Assembly (NCBI GenBank): GCA_016197225.1
Contig: JACPWC010000048.1
Coordinates: forward strand, 1-64,000
Direction: 5' to 3'
Source of the DNA: Chloroflexota bacterium
GTDB taxonomy: Bacteria; Chloroflexota; Anaerolineae; Anaerolineales; VGOW01
Length of the DNA stretch: 64,000 nucleotides
Shown here: positions 34,652-42,998 of the stretch, one piece after another
Layout of the letters: every line of letters begins with the position of its first letter
Numbering within the stretch: the stretch's first letter is position 1
Program-made: the position numbers and the translations under genes
The notes under the pieces: model-generated
Databases searched by the model: none
Told to the model about the DNA's origin: nothing
What the model saw: the letters and a program-made list of their open reading frames with translations, nothing else

Positions 34652-36568
34652 ATGTCCTCAATCACCATCAAACAGTCACCTTTCGAATCATTCAAACGCT
34701 TGCTCATCGGCCCGCGCCTGAACACCGCCGACGCGCCGCATCAGACCATCAGCAAAAAGATCGGGCTGGCCGTGTTCGCTTCGGACGCCCTCTCGTCCAC
34801 CGCTTACGCCACTGACGAAATTTTGATCGTGTTGTTTGCGGCAGGCGCCGCCGCCCTAACCCTTTCCCTGTCTGTCGCCATTGCCATCATCATCTTGCTC
34901 GTCATTGTGACTATCTCCTACGAGCAGACGATTCATGCTTACCCGAACGGCGGCGGCGCTTACATTGTGGCTCGCGACAATCTGGGCGAAGGCCCGGCCC
35001 AAACTGCCGGGGCCGCCCTGCTCACCGACTACATCCTCACCGTTGCCGTTTCCATCTCGTCGGGCGTCGCCCAAATTACTTCTGCCTTTCCCGAACTTTA
35101 CCCTTATCGGGTCTGGGTTGCCCTGGGAATGATTCTCATCATGACCCTCATCAATCTGCGCGGTGTGAAGGAGTCGGGCCTGGCGTTTTCGATCCCGACC
35201 TATTTCTTCCTGGGCATGGCGGGTTTCACCATTGCCGTCGGCTTCTTCCGGTATTTCACTGGCACGCTGGCCCCGGTCACTGGCGTCGAGGCCATGCACC
35301 ACGAGGAAATTCAAGCCCTCGGCCTGTTCCTCATCCTCAAAGCCTTCTCCAGCGGCTGCACGGCCCTCACCGGCGTGGAGGCTATTAGCAACGGCATTAC
35401 GGCTTTCAAAAATCCGCGCAGCCGGAACGCCGGAGCGACCCTCATCGCCATGACGGCAATTCTCTCGGTCATCTTTTTCAGCATGACCTTTCTAGCCGGA
35501 CAGATTGGCGCGCTTCCATCGCATACCGAAACCATCTTTTCTCAACTAGGCCGGGCAATCTATGGCAACGGCCACCCGCTCTATCTGATTCTGCTCGCCG
35601 GCACGACGCTGATCTTGATCATGGCCGCCAACACCGCCTACGCCGATTTCCCCCGCCTGGCCGCTCTCCACGCGGGTGACGGTTTCCTGCCGAAGCAGTT
35701 GACCTATAAAGGGAGCCGTCTCGTGTTTACCTACGGCATCGTCACCCTGGCTTGCTTTGCGTCGCTCCTGATCGTCCTCTTTGGCGCGCAGACGACCGCC
35801 CTCATCCCGCTGTATGCCATCGGCGTCTTCATGTCGTTCACCCTCTCGCAGACCGGCATGGCCGTGCGCTGGTGGCGGTGCAGTAAACTCAAGCCCGGCG
35901 AAGAATGGACGCAACTAGGCTCCGTCCTGCGTTACGATCCCAAGTGGAAGATCAAGATCGCTATCAACGCCTTTGGCGCAGTGGCTACGTTCGTGGTGAT
36001 GATCGTCTTTGCCGTCACCAAATTCACCTCCGGGGCCTGGATCGTCGTCCTGCTCATCCCGACTCTGGTGTTCATTTTCTTCCGTATCCATCATCACTAC
36101 AAAGACCTGGCCGCCGATCTCTCGCTGGACTCGTTTGGCGCGCCGCCTCGCATCCGCCGCCACCGGGTGATCGTTCCCGTCAGCGGCATCCATCGCGGCA
36201 CGCTACAGGCTTTGCGCTACGCCCGCGCCGTCTCCGACGACGTCACCGTCGTTCACGTTGCCACCGACCCCGCCGAAGAGGAGAAGATTCGGGCCAAATG
36301 GGAAAGGTGGGGCGACGGCGTCCGGTTGCACGTCATTCAGTCGCCATACCGGTTGTTGGTTGAGCCGTTGCTCGAATACATCCAGAGCGTTGCCGCCCAG
36401 CGCCAGTCAAGCGAAGTGTTGACCATCATCGTGCCGGAGTTTGTCCCTTCCAGGCAATGGCACAACCTTCTGCACATGCAAACGGCTCTGCTTTTGCGAT
36501 TCGGTCTGCTGGGCCTGCACAACATCATCATCACCGAAGTGCCGTACCACGTCGGCGAAGACCGCTAA
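34652..36568 (+). CDS. KimA-like potassium transporter (APC superfamily)
   Basis: The 638-residue protein has about 12 membrane helices over residues 30-475 and a cytoplasmic C-terminal universal-stress-like domain of about 150 residues, the plan of Bacillus KimA (YdaO), a potassium-proton symporter inhibited by c-di-AMP. Characteristic segments are VFASDALSSTAYATDEIL (about 33), YPNGGGAYIVARDNLGE (about 98), LTGVEAISNGITAFKNPRS and NTAYADFPRLAALHAGDGFLP. Adjacent KdpD/KdpE-type genes support potassium as substrate. No c-di-AMP riboswitch was recognised in the short 44-base space before the gene. It could also carry amino acids, but the whole-length match favours KimA. Confidence 0.82.
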   Translation: MSSITIKQSPFESFKRLLIGPRLNTADAPHQTISKKIGLAVFASDALSSTAYATDEILIVLFAAGAAALTLSLSVAIAIIILLVIVTISYEQTIHAYPNGGGAYIVARDNLGEGPAQTAGAALLTDYILTVAVSISSGVAQITSAFPELYPYRVWVALGMILIMTLINLRGVKESGLAFSIPTYFFLGMAGFTIAVGFFRYFTGTLAPVTGVEAMHHEEIQALGLFLILKAFSSGCTALTGVEAISNGITAFKNPRSRNAGATLIAMTAILSVIFFSMTFLAGQIGALPSHTETIFSQLGRAIYGNGHPLYLILLAGTTLILIMAANTAYADFPRLAALHAGDGFLPKQLTYKGSRLVFTYGIVTLACFASLLIVLFGAQTTALIPLYAIGVFMSFTLSQTGMAVRWWRCSKLKPGEEWTQLGSVLRYDPKWKIKIAINAFGAVATFVVMIVFAVTKFTSGAWIVVLLIPTLVFIFFRIHHHYKDLAADLSLDSFGAPPRIRRHRVIVPVSGIHRGTLQALRYARAVSDDVTVVHVATDPAEEEKIRAKWERWGDGVRLHVIQSPYRLLVEPLLEYIQSVAAQRQSSEVLTIIVPEFVPSRQWHNLLHMQTALLLRFGLLGLHNIIITEVPYHVGEDR

Positions 36569-36584
36569 CACGCTGCCGAATCAA

Positions 36585-36627
36585 AACAGCGAGCCGGGCT
36601 ACCACGACCCTGGCTCGCTGTTATTTT
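36585..36627 (+). terminator. terminator hairpin after the transporter gene
   Basis: AACAGCGAGCC (36585-36595) pairs with GGCTCGCTGTT (36612-36622) around a 16-base loop, followed by ATTTTAAA. It separates the transporter from the convergent peptidase gene. Confidence 0.75.
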
Positions 36628-36647
36628 AAATTCGCCTGCCACCCGAC

Positions 36648-37844
36648 TTACCCGGCCTGCGAGTCTATCTTCTGCATAATCGCCCAGGCAAACCGCTCCG
36701 ACTTGTCCAGCAGTTCGGGGTCCACGTTGTCGAAGTCGTCGCGTGCAGTGTGGAAGTAGGGCGGCATCTTGGTCTGCGGGTCGAAGTTCAGCAGGCCGAG
36801 CGCCTTTTGCCCGTAGCGAACACAGGTGGAAAGCTCTGAGTCCAGGCCGCGATAGACAAAAGGTTTGGCGGGCAGGTCGGCGTTTTCTTTGGCGACGGTT
36901 TCGGCGATCTGGATCAGGCCTGCGTCGGACTTTTGCGGGAACATCAGCGTTTCTTCGATCACATAATTCAGTTCCGAGTTTTTGCCGCCGATGTTGTCGA
37001 GCACCAGGTAACTGGCCCCGGGCGCGTCGGCCTCGGCGTGACGCTTGATCCAGTCGGCCAGGCCGTAGTGATGAACTTCCTCACAGCCGGTGTTGACTAA
37101 AAAGACTTCGGTGTTCGCCAGCGGTTCGCGCTTGAGTCGTTCGGCCAGAGCCAGCACGGCGGCGGCCCCGGTAGCGTTGTCGTTGCCGCCTTTGACGAAG
37201 GGCGTGGTGTCCGGCTGGATCGTGAATACCAAGCCGGCGACGAGTATCACCGAGACGTAGAGCGCAATGTCGCGCAGAAGCGGATCAGGATTGAAGATGC
37301 CGTAGACGAACAGGGCTAGCAGAACGACGTTGACCACGCCGGCCAAATTGGTAAGCACCTGAAAAACTTGCCACAGCCCCACCGACTGCATTGCCAGCGC
37401 CGTGCGGTGTGTGTCCACGTGGCCGGTGATGACGACGCGTTTTTTGACTTCGCCCGTTGGTTTGGCGACAGTCCACACGTTCTGGCTTTTTGCTACCGGC
37501 AGGAACCAGCGCACCGGGTTGTCGTATTTAAGAACTTGCAAGAAGAAGGAGCTGACGGCGATGAGGCCGATGATCGAAGCCGCCAATGCGCCCATCGAAG
37601 TGTTGGGTGAGCGCCCGGTGAAATAATAAATGACGACGGCCAGGGCCATCATGCCGAATGCCAACGCGAACGGAAGCCAGCCCGAAGTGGCCGAGTTGTA
37701 TTCTTCCCAGTGCGCTTCGTAGCCCAACTGTTCAAGGGTGGCCTTGCAGTATTCGTGGGCCTTCTTCTCTTCCGGTGTGGTGCTCCCGCGCGGGCCGATG
37801 GTGTTGGTGAGGTAGTCTACGTGTTTGAGGGCGGTGTCGGACAT
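36648..37844 (-). CDS. M28 family metallopeptidase with internal membrane helices
   Basis: The 398-residue protein carries the M28 aminopeptidase zinc ligands: VITGHVDTHRTAL (His/Asp, about residue 138), GGNDNATGAAAVLAL (about 222), NTGCEEVHHYG (Glu-Glu, about 252) and VLDNIGG. Four membrane helices are inserted: two before the catalytic core (LPFALAFGMMALAVVIYYF; MGALAASIIGLIAVSSFFL) and two within it (NLAGVVNVVLLALFVYGIF; DIALYVSVILVAGLVFTI). The membrane helices inside the peptidase domain are an unusual feature. The gene stands alone. The substrate peptide is unknown. Confidence 0.85.
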   Translation of the reverse strand: MSDTALKHVDYLTNTIGPRGSTTPEEKKAHEYCKATLEQLGYEAHWEEYNSATSGWLPFALAFGMMALAVVIYYFTGRSPNTSMGALAASIIGLIAVSSFFLQVLKYDNPVRWFLPVAKSQNVWTVAKPTGEVKKRVVITGHVDTHRTALAMQSVGLWQVFQVLTNLAGVVNVVLLALFVYGIFNPDPLLRDIALYVSVILVAGLVFTIQPDTTPFVKGGNDNATGAAAVLALAERLKREPLANTEVFLVNTGCEEVHHYGLADWIKRHAEADAPGASYLVLDNIGGKNSELNYVIEETLMFPQKSDAGLIQIAETVAKENADLPAKPFVYRGLDSELSTCVRYGQKALGLLNFDPQTKMPPYFHTARDDFDNVDPELLDKSERFAWAIMQKIDSQAG

Positions 37845-37845
37845 A

Positions 37846-37880
37846 GGAGTTGGAGATTAGAGATTAGAGATTGGAGAATT
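37846..37880. repeat. intergenic repeat of GGAGATTAGAGATTAGAG words
   Basis: A short run of tandem AGATTAGAG words lies just upstream of the M28 peptidase gene. The same sequence in reverse orientation is at 44810-44855. Confidence 0.75.
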
Positions 37881-37928
37881 GATCGTAGTCACGGCCAAAG
37901 CAGGCTTTTGATCTCGTTGCGTAACGCC

Positions 37929-38321
37929 TCAGCCAGCGCCTTGTTTGGATGAAGAGTCATACACCAACATTCCCAACTTCAGAATCTGTTCGCGCAACCT
38001 GGGCGAGGCGTTTTCCAGTGGCACTAAATCAAATGCGTATTGCGTCGCTATTTCAAGCCGACCATAGGCTTTTAAGAACTGACGCGGCGGCAACCCCTCC
38101 ACCGCCAGATCAATATCCGAATCGGGCCGGATCACCTTACCCCAGGCGAACGAGCCGAAGAGATACACCCGCTCGACGCTGTACTCGTCGGCCAGAATTT
38201 GGGCGAGGCGTTTGGCTTCGGCGCGCGCTTTCTCGGCGGCGGCCCGCATTTCGGGCGTAAGTTCGGCCTTTGCCAGTTTGCGCCAGAAGGCGCGGTAAGG
38301 AGCCAGGTCTGTCGGGGTCAT
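37929..38321 (-). CDS. MNT-type nucleotidyltransferase domain protein
   Basis: The 130-residue protein has the minimal nucleotidyltransferase motif GSFAWGKVIRPDSDIDLAVEG near residue 54: Gly-Ser followed ten residues later by Asp-x-Asp. A helical N-terminus of about 45 residues (MRAAAEKARAEAKRLAQIL) precedes it. Such domains often act as antitoxins that AMPylate a HEPN toxin, but no HEPN partner is adjacent. It is therefore listed as an orphan. Confidence 0.75.
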   Translation of the reverse strand: MTPTDLAPYRAFWRKLAKAELTPEMRAAAEKARAEAKRLAQILADEYSVERVYLFGSFAWGKVIRPDSDIDLAVEGLPPRQFLKAYGRLEIATQYAFDLVPLENASPRLREQILKLGMLVYDSSSKQGAG

Positions 38322-38416
38322 ATATGTATTTTACCCTAACGCAGATTGTATAACCGAATCATGAAACAAAACGCGGCCCGGACGCGAAGCGTAGCCATGC
38401 CGCGAGTATAGAACGA

Positions 38417-38485
38417 AATGAACAATGAGACAATCAACAAATCGCAGCCCCATTGTTCATTGTCTCATTCTTCATTGTTCATTGC
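38417..38485. repeat. intergenic inverted repeat of CAATGAACAATGAGACAAT words
   Basis: ATGAACAATGAGACAAT on the left is mirrored by ATTGTTCATTGTCTCAT and ATTGTTCATT on the right. It ends within the aldehyde dehydrogenase gene and provides that gene's TGA stop. The remainder of the 157-base gap to the nucleotidyltransferase gene shows nothing I recognise. Confidence 0.7.
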
Positions 38486-39936
38486 TTCGTGTTCACCCAC
38501 ACACTCTTCACTTCCGTATACAAGTCCAGCGCCTCCGGCCCCATCTCGCGGCCCCAGCCGCTCTGCTTGTAGCCGCCGAACGGGCTGGCCGGGTCGAAGT
38601 TGTTGTAGGTGTTGATCCAGATCGTGCCGGCGCGAATGGCGGCGGCGACGCGATGCGCCCGGCCCAGGTTCTCCGTCCACACCCCGCCGGCCAAACCGTA
38701 GTTTGAGTTGTTGGCGATGGCAATGGCCTGCTCTTCTGAGTCAAATGGAATGAGCGTGGCAACCGGGCCGAAGATTTCTTCGCGGACGATGGCCGACTCC
38801 TGGTTCTCGGTGTTGAACACGGTCGGGGAGAGGAAGAAACCGGGCCGGTCCAACCGGCTCCCGCCCGTCACCAGGGTTCCGCCCTCGGCCTTCCCCTTTT
38901 CCACGTAGCCCAGCACGCGCTCCAACTGTTCTTCGCTCACCAGCGGCCCCATCTGCGTGCCCTCGGCCAGCCCGTCACCCACTTTCGTTTTCTGCGCCGC
39001 CTCGACGAGCATGGCCTGAAACTGATCGAAGATACTCCGCTCAACCAGGGCACGACTGCCCGCCGTGCAAAGCTCGCCCTGATTGTAGAAAATGCCAGCC
39101 GTCACGCCGCGCACGGCCCGCTTGAGGTTGGCGTCGGCGAAGATGATGTTGGCGCTCTTGCCGCCGAGTTCGAGCGTCACCCGCTTGAGGTTGCTCACTG
39201 AAGCGGCTACGATCTTCTTGCCCACTTCGGTCGAGCCGGTGAAGCTGATCTTATCCACGCCGTTGTGAGCCACGATGGCCGCGCCGGTTCGCCCGTCGCC
39301 GGTCAATACATTCAGCACGCCCGGCGGCAGGCCGGCTTCAATGGCGAGTTCGGCCAATCGCAGAGCGGTGAGCGGAGTCTGTTCGGCAGGTTTGAGGACG
39401 ACAACATTGCCCATCGCCAGGGCCGGGGCCACTTTCCAACTGGCGATCAGCAGAGGAAAGTTCCAGGGCACGATCGCGCCGACCACGCCGACCGGTTCGC
39501 GCAAGGTGTAATTCAAAATCCCCGGCGTGGACACCGGCACGGTTTGGCCGCCATATTTTGTCACCCAACCGGCGTAGTAACGAAAATGCTCGGCAACCAG
39601 CGGCAGGTCGCCGCGACTACTCTCGAACAGCGGCTTGCCGTTGTCCATCGTTTCGAGCCGGGCCAGTTCGTCGCGCTCCGCCGAGATCAACTCGCCGAGC
39701 TTGTAGATGATCTGGGCGCGTTTGGCGGGCGGCATGTTGGCCCAGCCGGGTTGCGCGGCACGCGCCGCCTGCACCGCCTGGTCAACATCCGACTCGTCGG
39801 CTTGAACGACGGTGGCAAGTTGCTGGCCGGTGGCCGGGTTCAACGTGGCAAAACGCGAGCCGCCGCGCGAAGCGGCCCATTCACCGTTGATGAACAGTTT
39901 GTGTTCGCGCTCGAGGAAGGCGTTGAGATCGGACAT
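38479..39936 (-). CDS. NAD(P)-dependent aldehyde dehydrogenase
   Basis: The enzyme oxidises an aldehyde to the acid with NAD(P)+. It is 485 residues, a normal length. The conserved motifs are present: PWNFPLLIASWKVAPALA (about 148), FTGSTEVGKKI (about 228), the general base Glu in LELGGKSANI (about 252), the nucleophile Cys in NQGELCTAGSR (about 287) and the closing EEIFGPVATLIPF near 385. ATG 39936 gives the usual start; the frame upstream runs into the hairpin repeat. It lies 48 bases downstream of the tungsten-type aldehyde oxidoreductase on the same strand, so the two may oxidise the same or related aldehydes. Confidence 0.93.
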   Translation of the reverse strand: MSDLNAFLEREHKLFINGEWAASRGGSRFATLNPATGQQLATVVQADESDVDQAVQAARAAQPGWANMPPAKRAQIIYKLGELISAERDELARLETMDNGKPLFESSRGDLPLVAEHFRYYAGWVTKYGGQTVPVSTPGILNYTLREPVGVVGAIVPWNFPLLIASWKVAPALAMGNVVVLKPAEQTPLTALRLAELAIEAGLPPGVLNVLTGDGRTGAAIVAHNGVDKISFTGSTEVGKKIVAASVSNLKRVTLELGGKSANIIFADANLKRAVRGVTAGIFYNQGELCTAGSRALVERSIFDQFQAMLVEAAQKTKVGDGLAEGTQMGPLVSEEQLERVLGYVEKGKAEGGTLVTGGSRLDRPGFFLSPTVFNTENQESAIVREEIFGPVATLIPFDSEEQAIAIANNSNYGLAGGVWTENLGRAHRVAAAIRAGTIWINTYNNFDPASPFGGYKQSGWGREMGPEALDLYTEVKSVWVNTKQ

Positions 39937-39946
39937 TGCATAATTT

Positions 39947-39975
39947 TGTAGGGGCGCGGTCACCGCGCCCCTACA
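39947..39975. repeat. palindromic hairpin TGTAGGGGCGCGGT
   Basis: TGTAGGGGCGCGGT and its exact complement meet around one base. It occupies the short space between the AOR and aldehyde dehydrogenase genes. No T run follows, so it may modulate read-through rather than end it. Confidence 0.7.
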
Positions 39976-39984
39976 TATCAAATT

Positions 39985-42168
39985 TTATTTCTTCTTCTTG
40001 GCCGCCTTTTTCTTGGCCGGCTTTTTGGCGGCCTTCTTCTTTGTTGCCGCCTTCTTCTTGGGCGCGGCTTTCTTCTTGGCGGCTGGCTTCTTCTTAGCCG
40101 CAACTTTCTTCTTGGCAACTTTCTTCCTGGGCGCGGCTCGCTTCCTGGCCGGGGCGGCGGGCATCGGCTCGGCCATTGGCATTGGAGCCGGATCGGGCAT
40201 CGTCGGCATGGGGGCCGACATCGGCTCGCCGCCGGACGGCATGGCCGTCTCGTCGCCGTTCTGGCCTTCGGCCATCATCACCCAACCGAGTCCCAGCCGG
40301 TTCAGCGTGGCTTCAGTCGGGTTGCCGGTGGTTTTGTCCCAACCGGACATCTCATAATACGCGTCCTGTGCTTTGTTCATTTCATCCTCCGTGAGAGCTA
40401 CGCCTGCGGTTGGGCCTTCGCCCTGCAGGGCTTTATAGAATTTCTTCGGCAGTTTGTCTGCTTTGCGGTCAATGCCTTCGCGAGCGTTGAAGGCGCGCAT
40501 CATGTTGAGGCGGCGTTCGCCGACGGCCATCAATTCGTCCAACGAAAAGTCGTTCCAGCCGGTCACGTTTTGAATAAGCTCGACCGACTCTTGCGGGCCG
40601 TAGAGCGTCCAGGCCGGGCCCCACACAAACTGGCACAGGTCAGCCGAGTCGAGGAAGGAGTAGAAGTGCTGGGTCTTCATGGCGAAGCGCACCTTCTCGT
40701 CGTCGAACGAGCGCGGAGCGAGGGTGTGATCAAAGCCCAACATTTTGAGGCGGCCCAGGTAGAGATCGGACGCGCCTTCTTCGATCATCGGGTCGTGTTC
40801 CGAAGATTGATGATCCGCGCCGAAGGGCAGGACGGCATAGATCAAACCGAGACTGCGCTTGGCCTGTGGCATGTGGGCCGGAGCCTCAGCGCCCTTGACG
40901 GTGATGAGGTAGTCGTGGCCCTTCTCCAGTTTGTCGGCGGCCTGGCGCGAGCCGAGGGCCAGCACGTTGCCAAAGCCTTCGCGCTTGGCCAGCATTTCGG
41001 TGGCTTTGACCATGGCTTCGGCGTCGCCGAACTTGAGCGGGAAGCCGACTTCGGCTTCGGTGAGCACGCCGTTCTCGTAGCACTCCATGGCCCAGGCCAC
41101 GGTCGCGCCCGCGCCGATGGTGTCGAGGCCGTACTCGTTGCAGACTTTGTTGGCGTAGGAGACGGCGTGCAGGTCGCTGACGCCGCAGTACGAGCCGAAG
41201 GTGGAGAGGGTTTCATATTCGGGGCCGCCGGAGCGCGGCTCCACTTTGCGGCCATTGAACTCGGTTTCGACGACGCGCTTGCAGTTGACGGTGCAGGCGT
41301 AGCAGGTGTCGCGCTCTTTGAGGATGGTTTCAGTCATCACTTCGCCGGAGATCGGCTCGAAGCCTTCAAATTGGCCGGCATTGTAGTTGTAAGTGGGCAG
41401 GGTGCCGATGGAGTTCTGGAAGGAGAGCACCGAGGCCGTGCCGTGCATCTTGAGGCCGAGCACGTCGGCGTTGCTTTCGAGGCCACCCGCGCCGGCCTTG
41501 GCCAGTTCGTTGATGGCTTTGGGGTTGGCAGTTGGCAGGCGTTTGCTCTTGCCGCGCGCGACGACGGCTTTGAGATTCTTGCTCCCCATCACCGCGCCCA
41601 GGCCGGTGCGCCCGTTGGCCCGGTTGGCCATGTTGATGATGGCGGCCAGCGGCGAGAGCTTTTCGCCCGACGGGCCGCACTGGGCAATTTCAACTTTGCT
41701 GTCGCCCAGTTCCTTCTTCAGCAGGTCGTCCACTTCGGAGGTCGTTTTGCCCCACAGATGCGAGGCGTCGCGCAGTTCGGCCTGGCCGTCGTGCAACCAC
41801 AGGTAAACCGGCTTTTCGGATTTGCCTTTGGCGACGATGCCATCAAACCCGGCAAACTTCATCTCGGCGGGGAAGAAGCCGCCACACTGCGAGTCGCCGA
41901 TCCCGTCCACTAAAGGCGATTTCGCGTTAGCGGTCATGCGGCTCTGGCCGGAGATGGGCGCGCCGGTGAGGGCCGAGAGCATGAGGGTGAGGACGTTGTC
42001 GGGGCCGAGCGGGTCGGCGCCGGGCTTCAGGTCACGCAGGATGTAGTACATTCCCATGGCCGAGCCGCCGAGGTACTTGCGGTAGAAACCTTCGGATGGT
42101 CTCTCAACCGTCAGTTGGCCGGTGGTGAGGTTGACGTGCAGAATCTTTTGGTTGTATCCGTTAGGCAT
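39985..42168 (-). CDS. aldehyde:ferredoxin oxidoreductase (tungsten type) with histone-H1-like tail
   Basis: This enzyme oxidises aldehydes to acids with ferredoxin, using a bis-molybdopterin tungsten centre. The first 620 residues are the whole AOR fold. The [4Fe-4S] ligands are the Cys of CYACTVNC near residue 290 and a fourth in DLCQF near 515; the cofactor region includes GQSRMTANAKSPL near 75 and GRTGLGAVMGSKNLKA near 190. From about 640 a Met/Pro linker leads into a 50-residue tail made of Ala-Lys-Lys-Lys and Pro words, like a histone H1 C-terminus. That tail is not usual in AOR. GGAGG precedes the ATG. The aldehyde dehydrogenase gene follows. Confidence 0.9.
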   Translation of the reverse strand: MPNGYNQKILHVNLTTGQLTVERPSEGFYRKYLGGSAMGMYYILRDLKPGADPLGPDNVLTLMLSALTGAPISGQSRMTANAKSPLVDGIGDSQCGGFFPAEMKFAGFDGIVAKGKSEKPVYLWLHDGQAELRDASHLWGKTTSEVDDLLKKELGDSKVEIAQCGPSGEKLSPLAAIINMANRANGRTGLGAVMGSKNLKAVVARGKSKRLPTANPKAINELAKAGAGGLESNADVLGLKMHGTASVLSFQNSIGTLPTYNYNAGQFEGFEPISGEVMTETILKERDTCYACTVNCKRVVETEFNGRKVEPRSGGPEYETLSTFGSYCGVSDLHAVSYANKVCNEYGLDTIGAGATVAWAMECYENGVLTEAEVGFPLKFGDAEAMVKATEMLAKREGFGNVLALGSRQAADKLEKGHDYLITVKGAEAPAHMPQAKRSLGLIYAVLPFGADHQSSEHDPMIEEGASDLYLGRLKMLGFDHTLAPRSFDDEKVRFAMKTQHFYSFLDSADLCQFVWGPAWTLYGPQESVELIQNVTGWNDFSLDELMAVGERRLNMMRAFNAREGIDRKADKLPKKFYKALQGEGPTAGVALTEDEMNKAQDAYYEMSGWDKTTGNPTEATLNRLGLGWVMMAEGQNGDETAMPSGGEPMSAPMPTMPDPAPMPMAEPMPAAPARKRAAPRKKVAKKKVAAKKKPAAKKKAAPKKKAATKKKAAKKPAKKKAAKKKK

Positions 42169-42185
42169 ATAGTTCCTCCGTGACG

Positions 42186-42191
42186 TATAAT
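42186..42191 (+). promoter_or_regulatory. -10 box of the DUF433/PIN gene pair
   Basis: A perfect TATAAT stands about 30 bases before GTG 42222. No good -35 is seen at the usual distance. It argues against the GTG at 42180, which would lie before the transcript start. Confidence 0.5.
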
Positions 42192-42221
42192 TGGTTTAGC
42201 TGTAGCAGAAAGGCAACGGCG

Positions 42222-42551
42222 GTGAAACCGACTAAAACAAGATCAACTAATCCTAAAAACTCAAAGAAAAAACTTGTGCGAGAAGTGTACAGGGATGAAT
42301 CTTATGAATACTACCCGCTTGGCAAGCACGTCGTGGCCGCGCCGGGCGTGTGTGGTGGGCGACCGACTTTCAAATATACACGCTTGGAAGTGAGCATTAT
42401 TTTATCCCTAATCGCCGCAGGCGAAACGGTTGAACAGGTCGTCCGGGCCTATTCGCGTAGCCGGCTCACCCCGGAAGCCGTATCAGAAGCAATTCGCCTG
42501 GCCGACAAAGCCCTCGTTCGCTTTGCGAAAGTTTTACAGCCAGTGTCATGA
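42222..42551 (+). CDS. DUF433-domain protein, probable antitoxin
   Basis: The last 75 residues of this 109-residue protein show the DUF433 pattern: GVCGGRPTFKYTRLEVSII and ETVEQVVRAYSRSRLTPEAV, a small helical DNA-binding-like domain often paired with a PIN-like toxin. The N-terminus is Lys-rich. GTG 42222 follows AAAGG at an eight-base distance and lies behind the TATAAT box, so it is preferred to GTG 42180. The stop overlaps the next ATG by four bases, as is usual for toxin-antitoxin pairs. Confidence 0.75.
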   Translation: MKPTKTRSTNPKNSKKKLVREVYRDESYEYYPLGKHVVAAPGVCGGRPTFKYTRLEVSIILSLIAAGETVEQVVRAYSRSRLTPEAVSEAIRLADKALVRFAKVLQPVS

Positions 42552-42952
42552 TCGTCGTTGACGAGAACCTGCATGACCAGCGGCTGATGACGGCAATTGC
42601 TGGCTGGTATCACGGGCAGGTCGTGTCAGTTACGACGTTGCGCCCTGGCTCCCTCATCAAGGACGAGGCTATTCCCGCTTTACTCCGCAAGGCCGCTCGG
42701 CCTACTTTCGTCACAATCAACACCGCCGATTTCTGGAAGAAAGTTCAGCCTCACAACGCCTACTGTGTTGTGGCAGTTGCTTTGCCCAAAGAGCGCATCC
42801 GCGAAGTCCCCACCTTTTTGCAACGGTTGCTCCGCCTGCCCGGCTTCAAAACCAAAGCTCTGAGAATGGCGAAGGTGGTCCGCCTCTCTCCCAACTACAT
42901 CGAATACTACGAATCGGATCGGAAGATCCAATCATTCTTGTGGCCCGGATAG
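42548..42952 (+). CDS. DUF5615 PIN-like protein, probable toxin
   Basis: The 134-residue protein starts MIVVDENLHDQRL, with acidic residues expected at the start of a PIN-like nuclease fold, and has LRPGSLIKDEAIPALLRKA and VTINTADFWKK. This order agrees with DUF5615 (Mut7-C-like) proteins, which are usually encoded after DUF433 antitoxins. RNase activity is inferred from the family. The longer C-terminal 50 residues are basic. The overlap with the DUF433 gene and shared strand support a two-gene module. Confidence 0.75.
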   Translation: MIVVDENLHDQRLMTAIAGWYHGQVVSVTTLRPGSLIKDEAIPALLRKAARPTFVTINTADFWKKVQPHNAYCVVAVALPKERIREVPTFLQRLLRLPGFKTKALRMAKVVRLSPNYIEYYESDRKIQSFLWPG

Positions 42953-42998
42953 CATGTCAAGGCCATTTTACAAGATTACACACCGTCGAGTCAAAGTT

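Noticed and set aside
40570..41913. 447-codon open frame on the plus strand
   Set aside because: It is antisense to the AOR gene, which has clear family motifs and codon use; the opposite frame is Gly/Ala/Val/His-rich with no family features.
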